A stretch of 64,000 nucleotides of DNA from Eleginops maclovinus (Eukaryota; Chordata; Actinopteri; Perciformes; Eleginopidae). Position 1 is the first letter of the stretch; each line of letters opens with the position of its first letter. The stretch spans positions 12,510,512 to 12,574,511 of the forward strand of contig NC_086370.1 of the NCBI RefSeq assembly GCF_036324505.1, written 5' to 3'. The translations under genes were made by a program, and so were the position numbers. The notes under the pieces are model-generated. The model saw only the letters and a program-made list of their open reading frames with translations. It was not told the origin of the DNA and did not search any database. This document shows, piece after piece, positions 37,101-47,600 of this stretch.

Positions 37101-37139
37101 ACTGGGTATTAAATGGTTAAAGGTGTCCACAATATCCAT
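29410..37139 (-). CDS. phf3: phf3, PHD finger protein 3, complete coding region with one frame break
   Basis: PHF3 binds the Ser2-phosphorylated RNA polymerase II C-terminal domain through its SPOC domain and limits TFIIS action, restraining neuronal genes (established for human PHF3). Fifteen coding exons join in frame. In order: N-terminal MDIVDTFNHLIP motif, basic linker, PHD finger (about residues 525-574, C4HC3), TFIIS central domain (about 655-790), SPOC domain (about 935-1075), Pro/Ser-rich region and an Arg/Asp/His-rich tail. The total is about 1646 residues against about 2039 in human, shorter mainly before the PHD finger. The summed exon length is one base more than a multiple of three; the break lies in the last exon between 30638 and 30714. 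ATG 37139 is the homologous start. Confidence 0.95.
31236..31431 (-). CDS. phf3: phf3 coding exon 14: SPOC domain end
   Basis: VCLIRFSPETEEDEISYTLL, then YAYFSSRRRFGVVSNNRKQV and MYIIPLGATEKVP. The Arg-rich strand corresponds to the phospho-CTD-binding surface of human PHF3 (inferred from homology). Donor gtaagg. Confidence 0.97.
31671..31760 (-). CDS. phf3: phf3 coding exon 13: SPOC domain
   Basis: DLPDNIQVGGRISPQIVWDY, then LEKIRAMGTK. Ninety bases, phase 0 at both ends. Confidence 0.95.
31857..32004 (-). CDS. phf3: phf3 coding exon 12: start of the SPOC domain
   Basis: AAFLSNLKCLWQGLLYMHA, then VAKLMTKAFPVSG, the opening of the SPOC domain. Donor gtaaag. Confidence 0.95.
32086..32272 (-). 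CDS. phf3: phf3 coding exon 11
   Basis: GRMAPPAEEVPTKVVKVA continues the preceding conserved block; an acidic/Ser linker follows. Donor gtcagc is non-consensus at +3 but keeps phase. Confidence 0.92.
32715..32859 (-). CDS. phf3: phf3 coding exon 10
   Basis: A Pro/Glu/Lys linker, then DTTNQHKSHLFDLHCKIC, a conserved PHF3 block. Donor gtaaac, phase 1. Confidence 0.95.
32948..33070 (-). CDS. phf3: phf3 coding exon 9
   Basis: TIEMIEKEQREAERRPITK, then ITHKGEIEIES, a helix and linker following the TFIIS domain. Phase 0 at both ends. Confidence 0.96.
33153..33269 (-). CDS. phf3: phf3 coding exon 8: end of the TFIIS central domain
   Basis: VLFKRVLKGEVSPSNLIRM, then SPEELASKELAAWRQRENRH. Phase 0 at both ends. 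Confidence 0.97.
33360..33516 (-). CDS. phf3: phf3 coding exon 7: TFIIS central domain
   Basis: LKESDLKVSVERASELAKK, then ELFHLYKDTDNKYKNKYRSL and MFNLKDTKNN, the most conserved part of the TFIIS central domain. Donor gtaagt. Confidence 0.97.
33609..33720 (-). CDS. phf3: phf3 coding exon 6: start of the TFIIS central domain
   Basis: Encodes FYLKDSKSKTSG, then VSVEAIRRSVRDSLKEIL, the first helix of a TFIIS central (TFS2M) domain. Acceptor cctcacag, donor gtacgt. Confidence 0.93.
33888..33985. repeat. Decayed teleost hAT-like repeat fragment in a phf3 intron
   Basis: Contains GGGCAGAAACTAATAATTAT, then TTTCATTATCAAATAATCTG and TTTGGTCTTTTAAATGTCAG. I recall an abundant fish repeat with GGGCAGCAACTAACGATTAT and TGTCAGAAAATAGTG. 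No ends or target duplication were found. Confidence 0.5.
34034..34076 (-). CDS. phf3: phf3 coding exon 5 (43-base small exon)
   Basis: DPDRRQSTDSAHKT between acceptor ccttaaatag and donor gtactt. Its 43 bases bring phase 0 to phase 1, which the next exon requires. Confidence 0.8.
34416..34692 (-). CDS. phf3: phf3 coding exon 4: rest of the PHD finger
   Basis: Encodes FMVGCGRCEDWFHGDCVGL and YVCLKCC, the remaining C4HC3 ligands. A Glu/Lys/Pro linker follows, ending VRPVRN. Donor gtaagc, phase 0. Confidence 0.95.
35049..36291 (-). CDS. phf3: phf3 coding exon 3, large; start of the PHD finger
   Basis: A 1243-base exon. It opens with RGRIGRKPANR and continues as a Lys/Pro/Ser-rich linker. It then carries KKPEKILQRQKS and SVDEPQLFIPDNAP, a block conserved in PHF3, and ends in CGLCQNQHNN, the first two zinc ligands of the PHD finger. 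Donor gtaagt. Confidence 0.95.
36385..36510 (-). CDS. phf3: phf3 coding exon 2
   Basis: Acceptor gtttcag, donor gtaatc. Encodes a Ser/Pro stretch ending in a basic KRPVGRQKKRP segment, probably a nuclear localisation region. Both phases fit. Confidence 0.88.
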
Positions 37140-37155
37140 GAATGCTGCTGCCTTC
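36905..37155 (-). CDS. phf3: phf3 first coding exon
   Basis: Acceptor tttcaaacag gives a 16-base leader, then ATG at 37139-37137. It encodes 78 residues with MDIVDTFNHLIPSDQLDD and LKNMLSDKDPMFGCASSQF, close to the start of human PHF3. Donor gtatgt, phase 1. Confidence 0.95.
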
Positions 37156-38600
37156 CTGTTTGAAAAGAAGACAGACAGAATTTAGCAAAAGCTGGAATCA
37201 AATCACCCATATTGATCATGCTAAGTTTATGAATAATTATTGAAGAAATACTTTCTTGATACATGTCTTATCTCAGCAAGATAGTAAGGATGAGCAGATA
37301 TTCATTCGTTTTGAGCAAACTCCCTTGTTCCACAGAAATACACAGCAACAGGCAGTACAGTAGTCTATAACCAAGAAACAAAACAGAAATACGACTTTCC
37401 TATCATAAATAACTAATGTTTAATTTAGAAATATACTGTATATCGACATATTTGTTTATTATGGACCAAAAGTATTTGGAGCTTCAGACAACCTTGTGGG
37501 ATTTTAAAGTTTTAAGGAACACGCATTTATGTTTATTTTTGAAGATGATATCTGTGCCTTTAGGTTGCGTGGGGTCCAATATGTCTCAATTTTAAGGGCC
37601 CCTTATCCTGAATGTTCGGTGGTTTTGGATTATACAGCCAGGTTATAACACACTTATAAAGGTTAACCTGTAGAGAAAACAACTTCAACTCGAAAGGTGA
37701 TTGTTTACTGACGGATTTTCCCTTTTTAATTGTTCAAAATAGAGTGACAGGGAGCTTTCAACTTTGCTTCTGAGATGCCTCAATCCCCTGTAAATGTTGC
37801 CCGTTTACTGTCCCGCTGGGTTCAGGCTGCGTTAAGAAAACCTCGCATAATCTCAGTTTTGGCCATTTCGCATTTACATAGCCTAAAGGTCATTGCAAGT
37901 AAACTTTAGGTTTATTTCTGCAAGTGAAAAACAAGCTTTTACAGTGGCCAACTTGGAAGACCATCAAAAGCAAAGCTATGGTTAAATTACTAGCAAGTTG
38001 CTCTTCCTTTACAATAAAGTTACATTACACATTCTTGTGCAGGCCACAAATAAACAGTCCATAAAAAAAACACGTTACGTTAATATGTTAGCAGAACCCC
38101 AGACGGGTTTAATTTTAATGATCCCTACTATTACTTAATCCCAATTTGAAACACAGGGTTTCTGTGACCTAGTTCTCGCAATGTATAAAGTGTTTGCTAG
38201 TTAGCATGCTAGCGTTATAAAACGGCTAACAACAATCTGCTGCAGAATACTAGCATTGTTAGCAAGCTAACACTAGCATAAGAAGGAAGTTACCACCCAA
38301 GGTAACTTACTGTGTTAAACTCATGCACTGTTGCTGTGAATATCATTTGGATCAAAAACAATAAAGGCCAGATCGGCAAAAAAATATTGTGTAAAATCTG
38401 TACAGGTTTATTTATATCGCTCGGTGCTTAATCTGTCAGACAGGCTAGTTGGTTCGCTTTAGCGTTAGGCCTTAAACTACAAGTTTGTTTGTAGCCTGAG
38501 TGCTGCTAACGGTCGTTAGATGATCACGACCACACGCATCTGCTCAACCGGATCAGTTCGGATATTTAGAAATATTTATCTTCATGTATAACGCTCTTAC
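37156..38600 (-). other. phf3 first intron
   Basis: About 1.4 kb between the putative 5'UTR exon and the ATG exon. No other feature was recognised. Confidence 0.5.
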
Positions 38601-38720
38601 CTCTCCTATACTGCAATGCTGTATCCAACTCGTGTAAGGTTACATTAGCACAGCTGCCCCCAGTAACTTCCTCCAACTCGGCCGTCATTCGTCCTGCTGC
38701 TGCAAAGCCCTGACAGGCAG
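38601..38720 (-). other. phf3: phf3 5'UTR exon (distal end not defined)
   Basis: A donor, GAGAG then gtaagagcg, ends this putative first exon at 38601, about 1.45 kb before the ATG exon. The coordinate 38720 is a guess for the transcription start side. It overlaps an open frame that looks like an artefact. Confidence 0.5.
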
Positions 38721-38728
38721 AGCTGCTT

Positions 38729-38736
38729 GTCACGTG
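38729..38736. promoter_or_regulatory. E-box GTCACGTG upstream of phf3
   Basis: A GTCACGTG core (USF/TFE-type, CLEAR-like) just upstream of the putative phf3 first exon. The same octamer occurs upstream of asrgl1 at 44611. Confidence 0.4.
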
Positions 38737-38779
38737 GCTTCTGTTTACAGGTAGCTTAGCAGTTGATAGTGCGGACAAT

Positions 38780-40627
38780 ACACATTTCTACATTATACTT
38801 TTATGATCGGGGTTTTCAATCTGTATGCTCTATAAACACGAGTCCACAAGGGTTCACTTTTTGAATTGCAAGCTATGTTGTATGAGTTAACTTTTCAAAT
38901 GTTTCAGCAGCCCCACTAAAGATGCTATTTTTGTATACATTGGATAGTGCAACTTTAAATAGAACACCGCTTGACCGGAAAGCAAATGCATAGTGTGTGT
39001 TCTTGTTTATGTTTGTACATATCTGTTAGTTTAATTGTGACTTCATTTATAGGTTTATTTATGGGTTATATTAAGCTATCATGCATTCAGTGAAATCAAA
39101 GTTTGTGTTAAACTTTATGGAAAATGACCAGTCGTCATATGCATGCATCATCTCAAGTGAACCTGTGATCATAACGCCGTCGTTGAGTAAAAATGGACTT
39201 GGGACTCTTGAGTAAACATACAAATATTCAACGTATAGCCTACAAGTTAGTTTGTGTAGCTCATGACCATCCTAATATTAGAAACGCCCTCTCTTATTAT
39301 TAAAGACAATGACTGACAATATACGTGGGTTGTACGGATAAGGATAATTTTTATAATGAAATTTGGTGCTCAAAGTTTAAATGATTTTTTATACAGTAAC
39401 TGTATTTCTGAATGCATCCACTTTTGCTCTGCACACTAACAGCAGGACATTGTTAAAGATAACAAATCTGTGGAGCTCTGACACCTTGGCCATCGGATTG
39501 ACTTCTTCTGCTATCTAATTCATGTTTTAGGACAGTTACAGTTTAGTTTACCCATGATCAAGTAGGCTACCTTACGTTTTTTCCTTTAGCACTGCACATA
39601 TCAACATTCTTAATTACAGTATGAATGCATTCAAATTACTTCATAAGAACCCCATAAAAGTAATGTTTGCTCCTGTTTATAGTGTTTTGTGAACCACCAC
39701 TGTACTGTATGAACCAGCAGATAAGAGCTGCCCCTACGTCTCACAGGAAGTAAATTGTCTTGGTTTCTAATTCAAATTCAGATTCAGGTTTGCATACAGT
39801 GACTGTCTGTCTGAGCAGCCATTACTTAAAAGAATGAAGCAGGGTCAACAATGCTGCTGGCCAAATGAAGAAGAGGCTCATGAATGAGGTTGTTGTTATG
39901 TTAAGAACCCCCTGATAGTCCATTTCTAACAGAGGTGCATAAAAAACACGGTTCAGTATCACAGACATACAGTACTTATTTATTCATTTTAAGACGAAAT
40001 GTTATCCAATTTGAACTAAACGATTCTCAAATTGGAGTATGATGGTCTAGTATCCTATCCAGCATTTAACTGCTTAACAGCATAAAGAAGATGTATACTG
40101 ATGTAAATTGACCGTCTATACATCTTCAAAATAATATATTTATACTGATAAATCTTTCATTTAGGAAATATATTCAATGTAGTAATATGAGACTAGATAT
40201 TTTCTTGTGCTAAGGTGACTAAAGTGCTGTATTTTTCCACTCACTAGACTGTCCTGGTTGTTTTTATTTGGCTGTTCCCACTAGGTCATCATATCCACGT
40301 TACTATTTGATTATCTATCAAATCTCTCAGTATGCAATTGTTTTTGCTACAATGGTAAACCCTGTATTTATATCCACATATGGTCAAATACTTGTAATTA
40401 TTTTGTATATAACACCATATCACCGGATGCTAATTTTCTTTTAGTTGTATTATCCACACTGTGTACCTTTAATACAGCCTTTCAATTTGTACACACCAGA
40501 GCTGATTACCATTGCATGCAAAACACTTTATGTATCAGGTGTGCAAGAGTGATGACAGAGAGTCCTGGGTGGGGAGAGATAATCTAAAACATAATGTAAA
40601 AAATAGATAATATATTATATAGAGATA
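38780..40627. other. Intergenic, phf3 5' side to asrgl1 3' side
   Basis: AT-rich sequence with no exon-like open frame and no repeat I can name. Confidence 0.55.
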
Positions 40628-40633
40628 TTTATT
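40628..40633 (-). terminator. asrgl1: asrgl1 candidate poly(A) signal
   Basis: AATAAA on the - strand, 358 bp past the asrgl1 stop codon. Confidence 0.5.
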
Positions 40634-40990
40634 TGAGAAACGAAAAGATCAGACATCTTTCATTAGTATTTAATGTAATATTCAATCGTGGGATAACAAC
40701 AACTGGTCCAATTTCTTCCGACTTACAATAATATTTATCATCTCCATATTCAACAGTGGATTTCACAGTGCATACAGTATGCACTTTACAATATGTAGGT
40801 CTGACATGCTAACTAATGAAAAAACGACTTTAATTTGGCTACAAACAACAGTAGCAACTTTTAACTATAAAATATGACAGAGTGATCCAAACCATAGAGA
40901 TTTAGGAGAAAACAAATAAGAAATACAGTTATTCTAAAGCTCCAGGCTTTGACTATAAAAAGTCAAACCTGTGCTAAGATAGTTATGTTA

Positions 40991-41193
40991 TTATATCTGC
41001 TCCTTCAGTCTTTCATTTGGGTCTAATCCATACCACAGAACATCCCGATCCACTGCTGCCCAGGCCATTCGCTCTGTGGTAAATGTTGCTTCCCACTGTC
41101 CTAAAGGAGAAACTACTATAGCGCCTCCTGCACCACGGACACGGTCTCCCATGTACTGCAGAGACAACTGTGAAGAATCTGCCACTGATTTAC
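40991..41193 (-). CDS. asrgl1: asrgl1 last coding exon
   Basis: [20 protein letters not shown], then [20 protein letters not shown] and [19 protein letters not shown] to a TAA stop. Matches the family's C-terminus. Confidence 0.95.
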
Positions 41194-44003
41194 CTGCGAG
41201 AAATTATGGAAATGAATGGAAAATGGTTAAATAACCATCAACATTCAGGGAACCAATGTGTGGTCATATTCCTAAACAAGTGTATTCATATAAGATGTTC
41301 CTTCTTCTTTACAAAAAATCTGACCTTCTTAAAACTTGCATACCATTGTCAATGAAAGCCAGAATGTAATATAGCTAAACTTGAATCAAAGTGGGAGAAC
41401 ATAGTAAAAAGGTCCAACAGTATCTAACGTGTTCTCATTTGCCTTGCACTTTGTTCTAACTAACTAACTGAACCAACTCTTGAATAAACAAGCTAATTTA
41501 ATAACTGCAGCCATTGTTAAATTCAGCATTCCATCAAATCAAATTCAGCTGAAAGAAACAGTCAACATTTGAGTTAAATCTATAAATTATATATTTTTGC
41601 TACAATGCAGAACATTTTCTTTTGATACTCTGACTAAACTAAACTACAAGGCATACAAACTTGATTTAAAATGAATCATTACCTCATTTTACTGTTTTAT
41701 TGATTATCCCAAAAACAAAAGTGGTAACATCAGATTATATTAAGACCAGATAAAGTCTGACATACAGTATGTGGTTTGTCTTAATGTAGAGAGTTTAAAG
41801 TGTAATACTTCACCTTGTTCAACATGTGAAAGAATGAGTCTGGCTAATGTCACTTTAAGTATAGACTCTCCGTGACCGGTACAAGACACTGCACCACTGA
41901 GGTTGTCTGCATATCCTCCAGAGCCTAATTTACAAGAAAGAACATGGCAGAAAAAAAACCATTAAATCTACTTTTTTGCTAAATTTCCCACATTGGTGTC
42001 CCTAAATACTGTAAAAACAAAAAGGTAGGGAGTATTACTGAAATGATACATCGTCCTTTTAAATTGAAAGTGAATGAAGTCGTACCAATGATGGGACAGT
42101 CTCCCACTCTGCCAACCATTTTATTTCTGATTCCTCCAGTTGATGTTGCACATGCTACATTACCAGTGGAGTCCACAGCGACTGCCCCAACAGTATCATG
42201 GGCCCTGGAATGTAAGCGACAACATATTTGACTTTGCATATAACAAGCAATCATCACGTTCATGTTATGTGTAGAAATGTTTGAATGAAATCTGAAGTTG
42301 AGAAAAGAAGGGGTCAAAAGCTGAAGATACTTGCCACTGAGAGTTGAAATCCTCCATAACTCCAGTGACATAGTTTTTTTGCTTGTCCCACTCTTTCCTC
42401 TCATACTCAGTCACCAGTTTATCAGCGGGGACGGTGGCCATGCCAATGCTTTCTGCAAACAGGTTTGCACCTCTGCATGTCAGCATGACATGGGATGTCT
42501 GACATGTTCAATGGCAGCAGACATGTAATAAAAGAAAATGGATTTCAAAACATTTTCATTATCCTGCAATACAACAATCCCTACCCAAAAAATATTTTAA
42601 AAAAAAGGTTCAGTCCAAATCTATAATCAAATCAGTTATAGTTCTTAACAAAAGCAAGTATTTAAGACAACACCTTTTCCATCACTGCGCGTGCCAGTGA
42701 CACAGGATTGGCGATGTTCTTCACTGAAGACACGGCACCACTGGCAAGTGTCCTTCCATCCATGATAATGGAATCAAGTTCCACTTCTCCATCAGCATTT
42801 AGCGCTGCTCCATGACCTACAATCACACAAAAAAAACCCGTAAACAATGGTTCAAATAAAAAACTGATGTGCACAGCTAAAAGTGAGTCAGCATGTGAAC
42901 TGAAGGGCTTTTATCTGCAGAGAAACTAAATAGAATCTAAGAGCAACAGACAGAGAGGGTGCTAGAACAACAGGCTTTTCCTTCCTACTTTGGAAACAGA
43001 GGCTTTAAATTGCTTGCTATGTCCCCTCAAAACCACAGGGTGGTGACAAACCCGTATAAAAACAGCATAGTCATGTGACACATTATTGGTGTCCAGATTG
43101 TTTTTACTCGTACAAATATCTTTGGTACATAAAACTAATTTTAAAATGTATAGTTTTGATGAATTCAACAGCTTTTAAGTTCTGCAATGTAGTTTTAATG
43201 TATCTTCATTGTATAAAAAGTATAGCAGCTACGTGTCTAGGAGGCAGACACAAAACTATAAAAGGAGAGATATACATTACTACTTTATCTAATTTATCCA
43301 CACTTTTTCATCCCTTAATACTGTCCATATACCAGTATTTACTTGGTAAAGACTCTAAGTGAAAACTTTTCAGGATTCATAACATTTTAAATTCAAATTG
43401 TCCCCAAAAGCTGTGGCACTCATTTAGGCACACATAAAATAATATTATTTATATTATTCTTCGTACAGAACTCTACATTCTGTTGGGCTAGTTTATGTTA
43501 TTCACACCAGCTACTTACAATATAAACATAATTTAAAATGCAGATATGTTTTGGGATTAAAACACATTTGGGATAAATGCCAGAGTGTAAGGATGTGCCC
43601 TTTTACCAGTCAGTTACCTCACCTCTACTGATCATCATCACTCTGATTCTCTATCTCCAGATGAATGTTGGCATCCCCACCAGCAGATGGAGACATTAAG
43701 CTACAGACCAATTGATCTGAATCTTTGTGCATATATACAGTATCTTTAGTGCAGACTGCATAGAATAAATGTATAACTATTGGAATGAGAACTATGAGTA
43801 ATTGTGTATAGTATACCTGCATTAAAAACAGGGTTATCTTCCAGGGCCCTCACAGCTGCCTCAACAGCATCCAAAGCACTTCCTCCAACTTTCAGCACAG
43901 AAAAGCCTTCACGTGCTGCAGCCTTCACTCCATCAACAGAAGCCTTGGCCAGGTCATCAGGTATGGCCCACGCCCCACCATGCACCACTACCACTGCTGA
44001 CAT
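40991..44003 (-). CDS. asrgl1: Isoaspartyl peptidase/L-asparaginase (Ntn hydrolase), complete, six exons
   Basis: Plant-type asparaginase of the N-terminal-nucleophile family. It hydrolyses L-asparagine and isoaspartyl (beta-aspartyl) dipeptides after self-cleavage exposes a threonine. Exons: 43817-44003, 42674-42816, 42335-42498, 42086-42204, 41814-41924, 40991-41193; total 308 residues, the same as human ASRGL1. Visible: [32 protein letters not shown] with nucleophile Thr169, ATSTGG (Thr187), GRVGD (Arg197, Asp200) and CTGHGES (Thr220). No signal peptide is seen, so it is probably cytosolic. The residue before the nucleophile is Asp, as in aspartylglucosaminidase and taspase, not Gly as in human ASRGL1. 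One intron begins with GC. Paralogue status within fish is not settled; the symbol is by family. Confidence 0.93.
41814..41924 (-). CDS. asrgl1: asrgl1 coding exon 5
   Basis: [20 protein letters not shown], then [17 protein letters not shown], with the Thr220-Gly221 oxyanion/substrate loop. Donor gtgaag. Confidence 0.95.
42086..42204 (-). CDS. asrgl1: asrgl1 coding exon 4: catalytic threonine
   Basis: Encodes [20 protein letters not shown], then [19 protein letters not shown]. Carries nucleophile Thr169 after Asp168, Thr187, Arg197 and Asp200. Acceptor cattccag, donor gtacga. Confidence 0.96.
42335..42498 (-). CDS. asrgl1: asrgl1 coding exon 3, ending at a GC donor
   Basis: Encodes [20 protein letters not shown] and [18 protein letters not shown], ending NSQ plus TG. 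The donor reads gcaagt, a U1-like match except for GC in place of GT. Joining to the next exon makes a Trp codon. A GT two bases upstream (gtggca) would also keep frame, dropping Trp and fitting the consensus poorly. Confidence 0.9.
42674..42816 (-). CDS. asrgl1: asrgl1 coding exon 2
   Basis: Encodes [19 protein letters not shown] and [20 protein letters not shown]. The upstream acceptor is tgattgtag. The donor is gtgttg, weak but in phase. Confidence 0.93.
42817..43816 (-). other. asrgl1 intron 1 (coding part), 1.0 kb
   Basis: Non-coding between phase-1 exons. It holds no further exon, and the join across it is complete by homology. Confidence 0.7.
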
Positions 44004-44007
44004 GGTC
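43817..44007 (-). CDS. asrgl1: asrgl1 first coding exon
   Basis: Acceptor ttcttctgcag, then GACC and ATG at 44003 (A at -3). [17 protein letters not shown] to [10 protein letters not shown], the family's N-terminal motif. Donor gtatac, phase 1. Confidence 0.94.
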
Positions 44008-44554
44008 CTGCAGAAGAAAAACAGTGTTACAATATGTTATCTTTAATGTGTCTCAGCCTACAATTCTGATTGTAGATATTCATAATATGCTGATGTGCCT
44101 TCTAAGAAACTCAGAAAACTATTAACACTACAACTTTTGCATTAGGGGCATGGCAATGATCACTTTGTATGCCACATTCATCTAATGTTGTTTATTTCAG
44201 ATGCAGGACTTTTTCAAGACCTCTTCAGATTGAAAACAACCTGTATCTCAAATCCAGCATTCAGGATCATGTTCAGTAGCTCAATCTAAATAGACCTCGA
44301 GTTGTTGTCTATTACTGCTTTTTCCAAGGCAATAATTAACGCTGAAACTTGATTTAAAAAAAAAAAAGTCCTTCAACAGAGGAACTGAAAAAAAACTGAA
44401 CTGAATCTACGACTACACTGCAGGACACGTGTGTCAGGCAGTGTGGCACTCGGGCTTTCACATGTTATTCTCAGAAGCCAACTGATGTCTAGCATTATTT
44501 TTGCAGTTGTTTGAATCAAAATGTACTTTTATTAAACATGTAGACGTTTCATAC
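44008..44554 (-). other. asrgl1 5'UTR intron
   Basis: Sequence between the putative 5'UTR donor at 44554 and the acceptor before the ATG exon. Nothing else was recognised. Confidence 0.5.
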
Positions 44555-44605
44555 CTTTCCTGATACTCTCGCTTAATCCCGGGATAAAAACATTCCGCGA
44601 ATCCG
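44555..44605 (-). other. asrgl1: asrgl1 5'UTR exon (distal end not defined)
   Basis: A donor, AGGAAAG then gtatga, fits a leader exon spliced to the ATG exon. The start side at 44605 is a guess, placed next to the E-box. Confidence 0.45.
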
Positions 44606-44610
44606 CAATA

Positions 44611-44618
44611 GTCACGTG
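44611..44618. promoter_or_regulatory. E-box GTCACGTG in the asrgl1 promoter region
   Basis: GTCACGTGAT differs by one base from the CLEAR consensus GTCACGTGAC bound by TFEB-family factors. A second CACGTG-like core (ACGTGG) follows within 12 bases. Function is inferred only. Confidence 0.45.
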
Positions 44619-44699
44619 ATAACGTGGTATCGGAAAAGTGTTTTTCTCGCCTTCATCCCGACAAGAGCCTGAATACTAATGTAACCTCATTCAAAGTAA

Positions 44700-47600
44700 A
44701 CTTCCGGTAAAGTCTTTCATAATAAAACCCGTGTAGACCAACATTTAGTAGTAGGCTTAAATCATAACTGCCTTTAAAAAAGTTTAATTTTTGTTTTGAA
44801 ATGATGTAATCATTTTAATCATGTATTCACAAGTATTCACAAGGCAACTCCAAAACTAGTCTCTACAAGTAGGCCTGCAAACTGCCTAGTCAGGTGGTGC
44901 CAAAGCTTTTTGGGCAAGGCATGCATGGTTTCTGTTCCACCTGATATGTTTTCTTCTTCATTTTTCACCTTTACATAAATATAAATCAACAACTTGCCCT
45001 GATAGACAGACAATGTGTTGCTTTGTTTAATACAGAGAATGTATTGCATATGGCCTGTACTTTACAGTCTCAGTCTATTAAATCTCTCAGGCATTATCTC
45101 AAATGCTCTGTCTTACACAAAATATTCTGATGATTGGTGTTGATTTTTGAGAATAAAAACAAACAAAAAGCTTTGTCAGGGTCTAAAGGTTAGGAAGGCC
45201 CGAGGTGGATCTATTTAACAGGCTAGTTCTGTTAAATGAACAGTAGTGTGTTATATAGTATGTAGTTGATATAGTTTTATTTTGAAAACAAAGTTTGATA
45301 ATCTGTTCACAAAAGTGGGTCCAACAAGGAGACAAAAGAGGACAGAGTTTACCAGATGACCAAACAATCACAATGTGTGCATAGAGGCTGGTCTTCTGCA
45401 TTGCACGCATAAGATATCCTCACAAAATCTAATGATTTAAATTCCCCATTACCCTTCCTGCATGTTACTTTTCATTGTCATAGCAAATAATAAAGATAAA
45501 TAATATGCAATATTGTAAAATAGAATCTTATTATTCACACTGAATACACAAGATAAACAAGAACGGCAAATAAAGGAAACTTGTTGTGATCAAGCACATG
45601 TATTTTCATTGCACAATTCCTCTCTGCAGACGTTTAAACTAGGGAAATAAAGTTTAACATATTTAGTGATGTATCACCTATGGTTCAGCTGCACTATTTG
45701 ATAAAATATGCAATAAAGAACCGTTGAAAGGCCAAACTGCATCACATGGATAGAGCCGTGAAATGTGTATTGTTGCACTCTGACCACTAGAGAGCAGCAA
45801 ATCTGCATGGGATGCATTGAACTTTTGGAACACTTATTTTAGTATTGATACAGAGAGTTCAAGTTAAAATAGTCACTTGCAATCCTATAGTCTGATTTAG
45901 AAAAAGTATTCTTCCCAACTGCACTGATAAACATCAATGTACATACTATTTTGCCCATCCGTATTTTCTTTTCTTTTTTCCTATAATGTCATGATGAAGG
46001 AGCACATTGTGTGTTTATGTCTTTTCTGTCTAAATTCACATCCATTTTATAGGATTACAAGATTAACCACACTAACAGTTCAAGTCATCATTACCATTAG
46101 TAGCCACTGTAACAGCACAGCAGCAGGATCATCATCATCATTGTTATGAATCACATCATTGAATTAAATTAAATCAGTGAAGGTTCAGCAAGCATGAAAT
46201 GCAAAACCAGTACTGGCTGACATGGGTCCAGTCACTTATTTTAGGCCATAAGCCAAAGAATGAAATTGTGCCTCATTTCAGAGAGACATTATCGTTAATT
46301 GTGAAAAGAAATGGCAAAGGACAAGCTAGTTATGATCAATATTGGAATGTTATAGCACTGCTTGCCATTTCATATGAGAAGAAATAGCAATTAACAAGAT
46401 AAATCAAATCAAATAAGATGAAATGTCCACATGTTATGACAGAGAACATACTTTGGAATGTCACCTCTGAAACCATTTGCACCATGTCTACCAAAGAAAG
46501 AAAATACTTCATACTCATCTTAAATGTCAAGATACTTTAAAGGTCAAAAGGAAGAAATAGTGCTTGAAAAGTACTGAATAATGACACACATGACAAATGA
46601 AGTTATGTGGGCAAAGTCAACTAACTTTATTAAATTCATACCTATATACCTTTACAGTTTCTACTTTTATTGATGGTCTTACATTTGTGGTAAAAAAAAA
46701 AAATAGATTCACCAAAATGGCCTCTCATTCAGTCCCCACACAGTCTTAGTGATTCTGATCACTGTAGTGCGACTCAACTGTAAAGGTCAAGTGGAGCTAC
46801 AATTGGTCATTCACCAGGCTCTCCTGCTCAAACTCAAGACTGAGTAAGTAAAGCAGCCTGCGTGCTGTGCTCCAGATGACATTAGGACTCAAGCCAATAT
46901 CATTCAACGGGACAAGGGAAGCGTTTCATATTGGATGCATGCTTACACTGCTGACATCACTGACATTGCTTCATAAAGACCTAATGAAGCATTCCCTTGA
47001 CATTGAAACCTCTTTAAGGTAGTGTCATATAATTCACTTCACAAGCAGACATAGCTCTTCTTGACAACTTGAGCCCCCTTTAACACAGGAGGTAAGAAGT
47101 ATACATTAACCTGAGTCTTATATTAGAAATACATTTTCTTTATAGCTAACACACAATGAGGTAGGCTGCTTAACATCTAAGTGCACCAATGGAATAGAAT
47201 ATTTTCCCTACTTAATAAAGTAAATGCAACATTGGAAAACCCTCCTTTTTGTAGTTTATTCTGGTGCTAGGTTCTCATTTAGAATACATGTAATAAAAAT
47301 ATGCTCCAACATCCAGAGAAATCTCAGCCATGCAGCAAGTGTTCAGCACCTCAGACAGCAACACATCAAACCTGTGTTTAGGTCGTTGCTCCTACATTAT
47401 TCACACATTGTTTTAGGTGTGAGATGTTTTTCTTGGAGATAAGGTACTATCTCTCTTAGTAGAAGGACTTCACTTTTTATCCATAATTAAACTTATCATA
47501 CACACTTTAATTTAGGCTCCACTGATAGCTCTTATAGGGACTTGCATCGTGACTGGCACTTAATAACAAATGTACATTGACCTTAGGCATTTTTATTGTA

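Noticed and set aside
38566..38778. 70-codon open frame on the - strand at the phf3 promoter
   Set aside because: It overlaps the putative 5'UTR exon donor and is not conserved PHF3 sequence; it could at most be an upstream open frame.
45784..45797. CTCF-like site CCACTAGAGAGCAG between asrgl1 and khdrbs2
   Set aside because: One mismatch to the core and no conservation data; a match of this quality is expected by chance in 64 kb.
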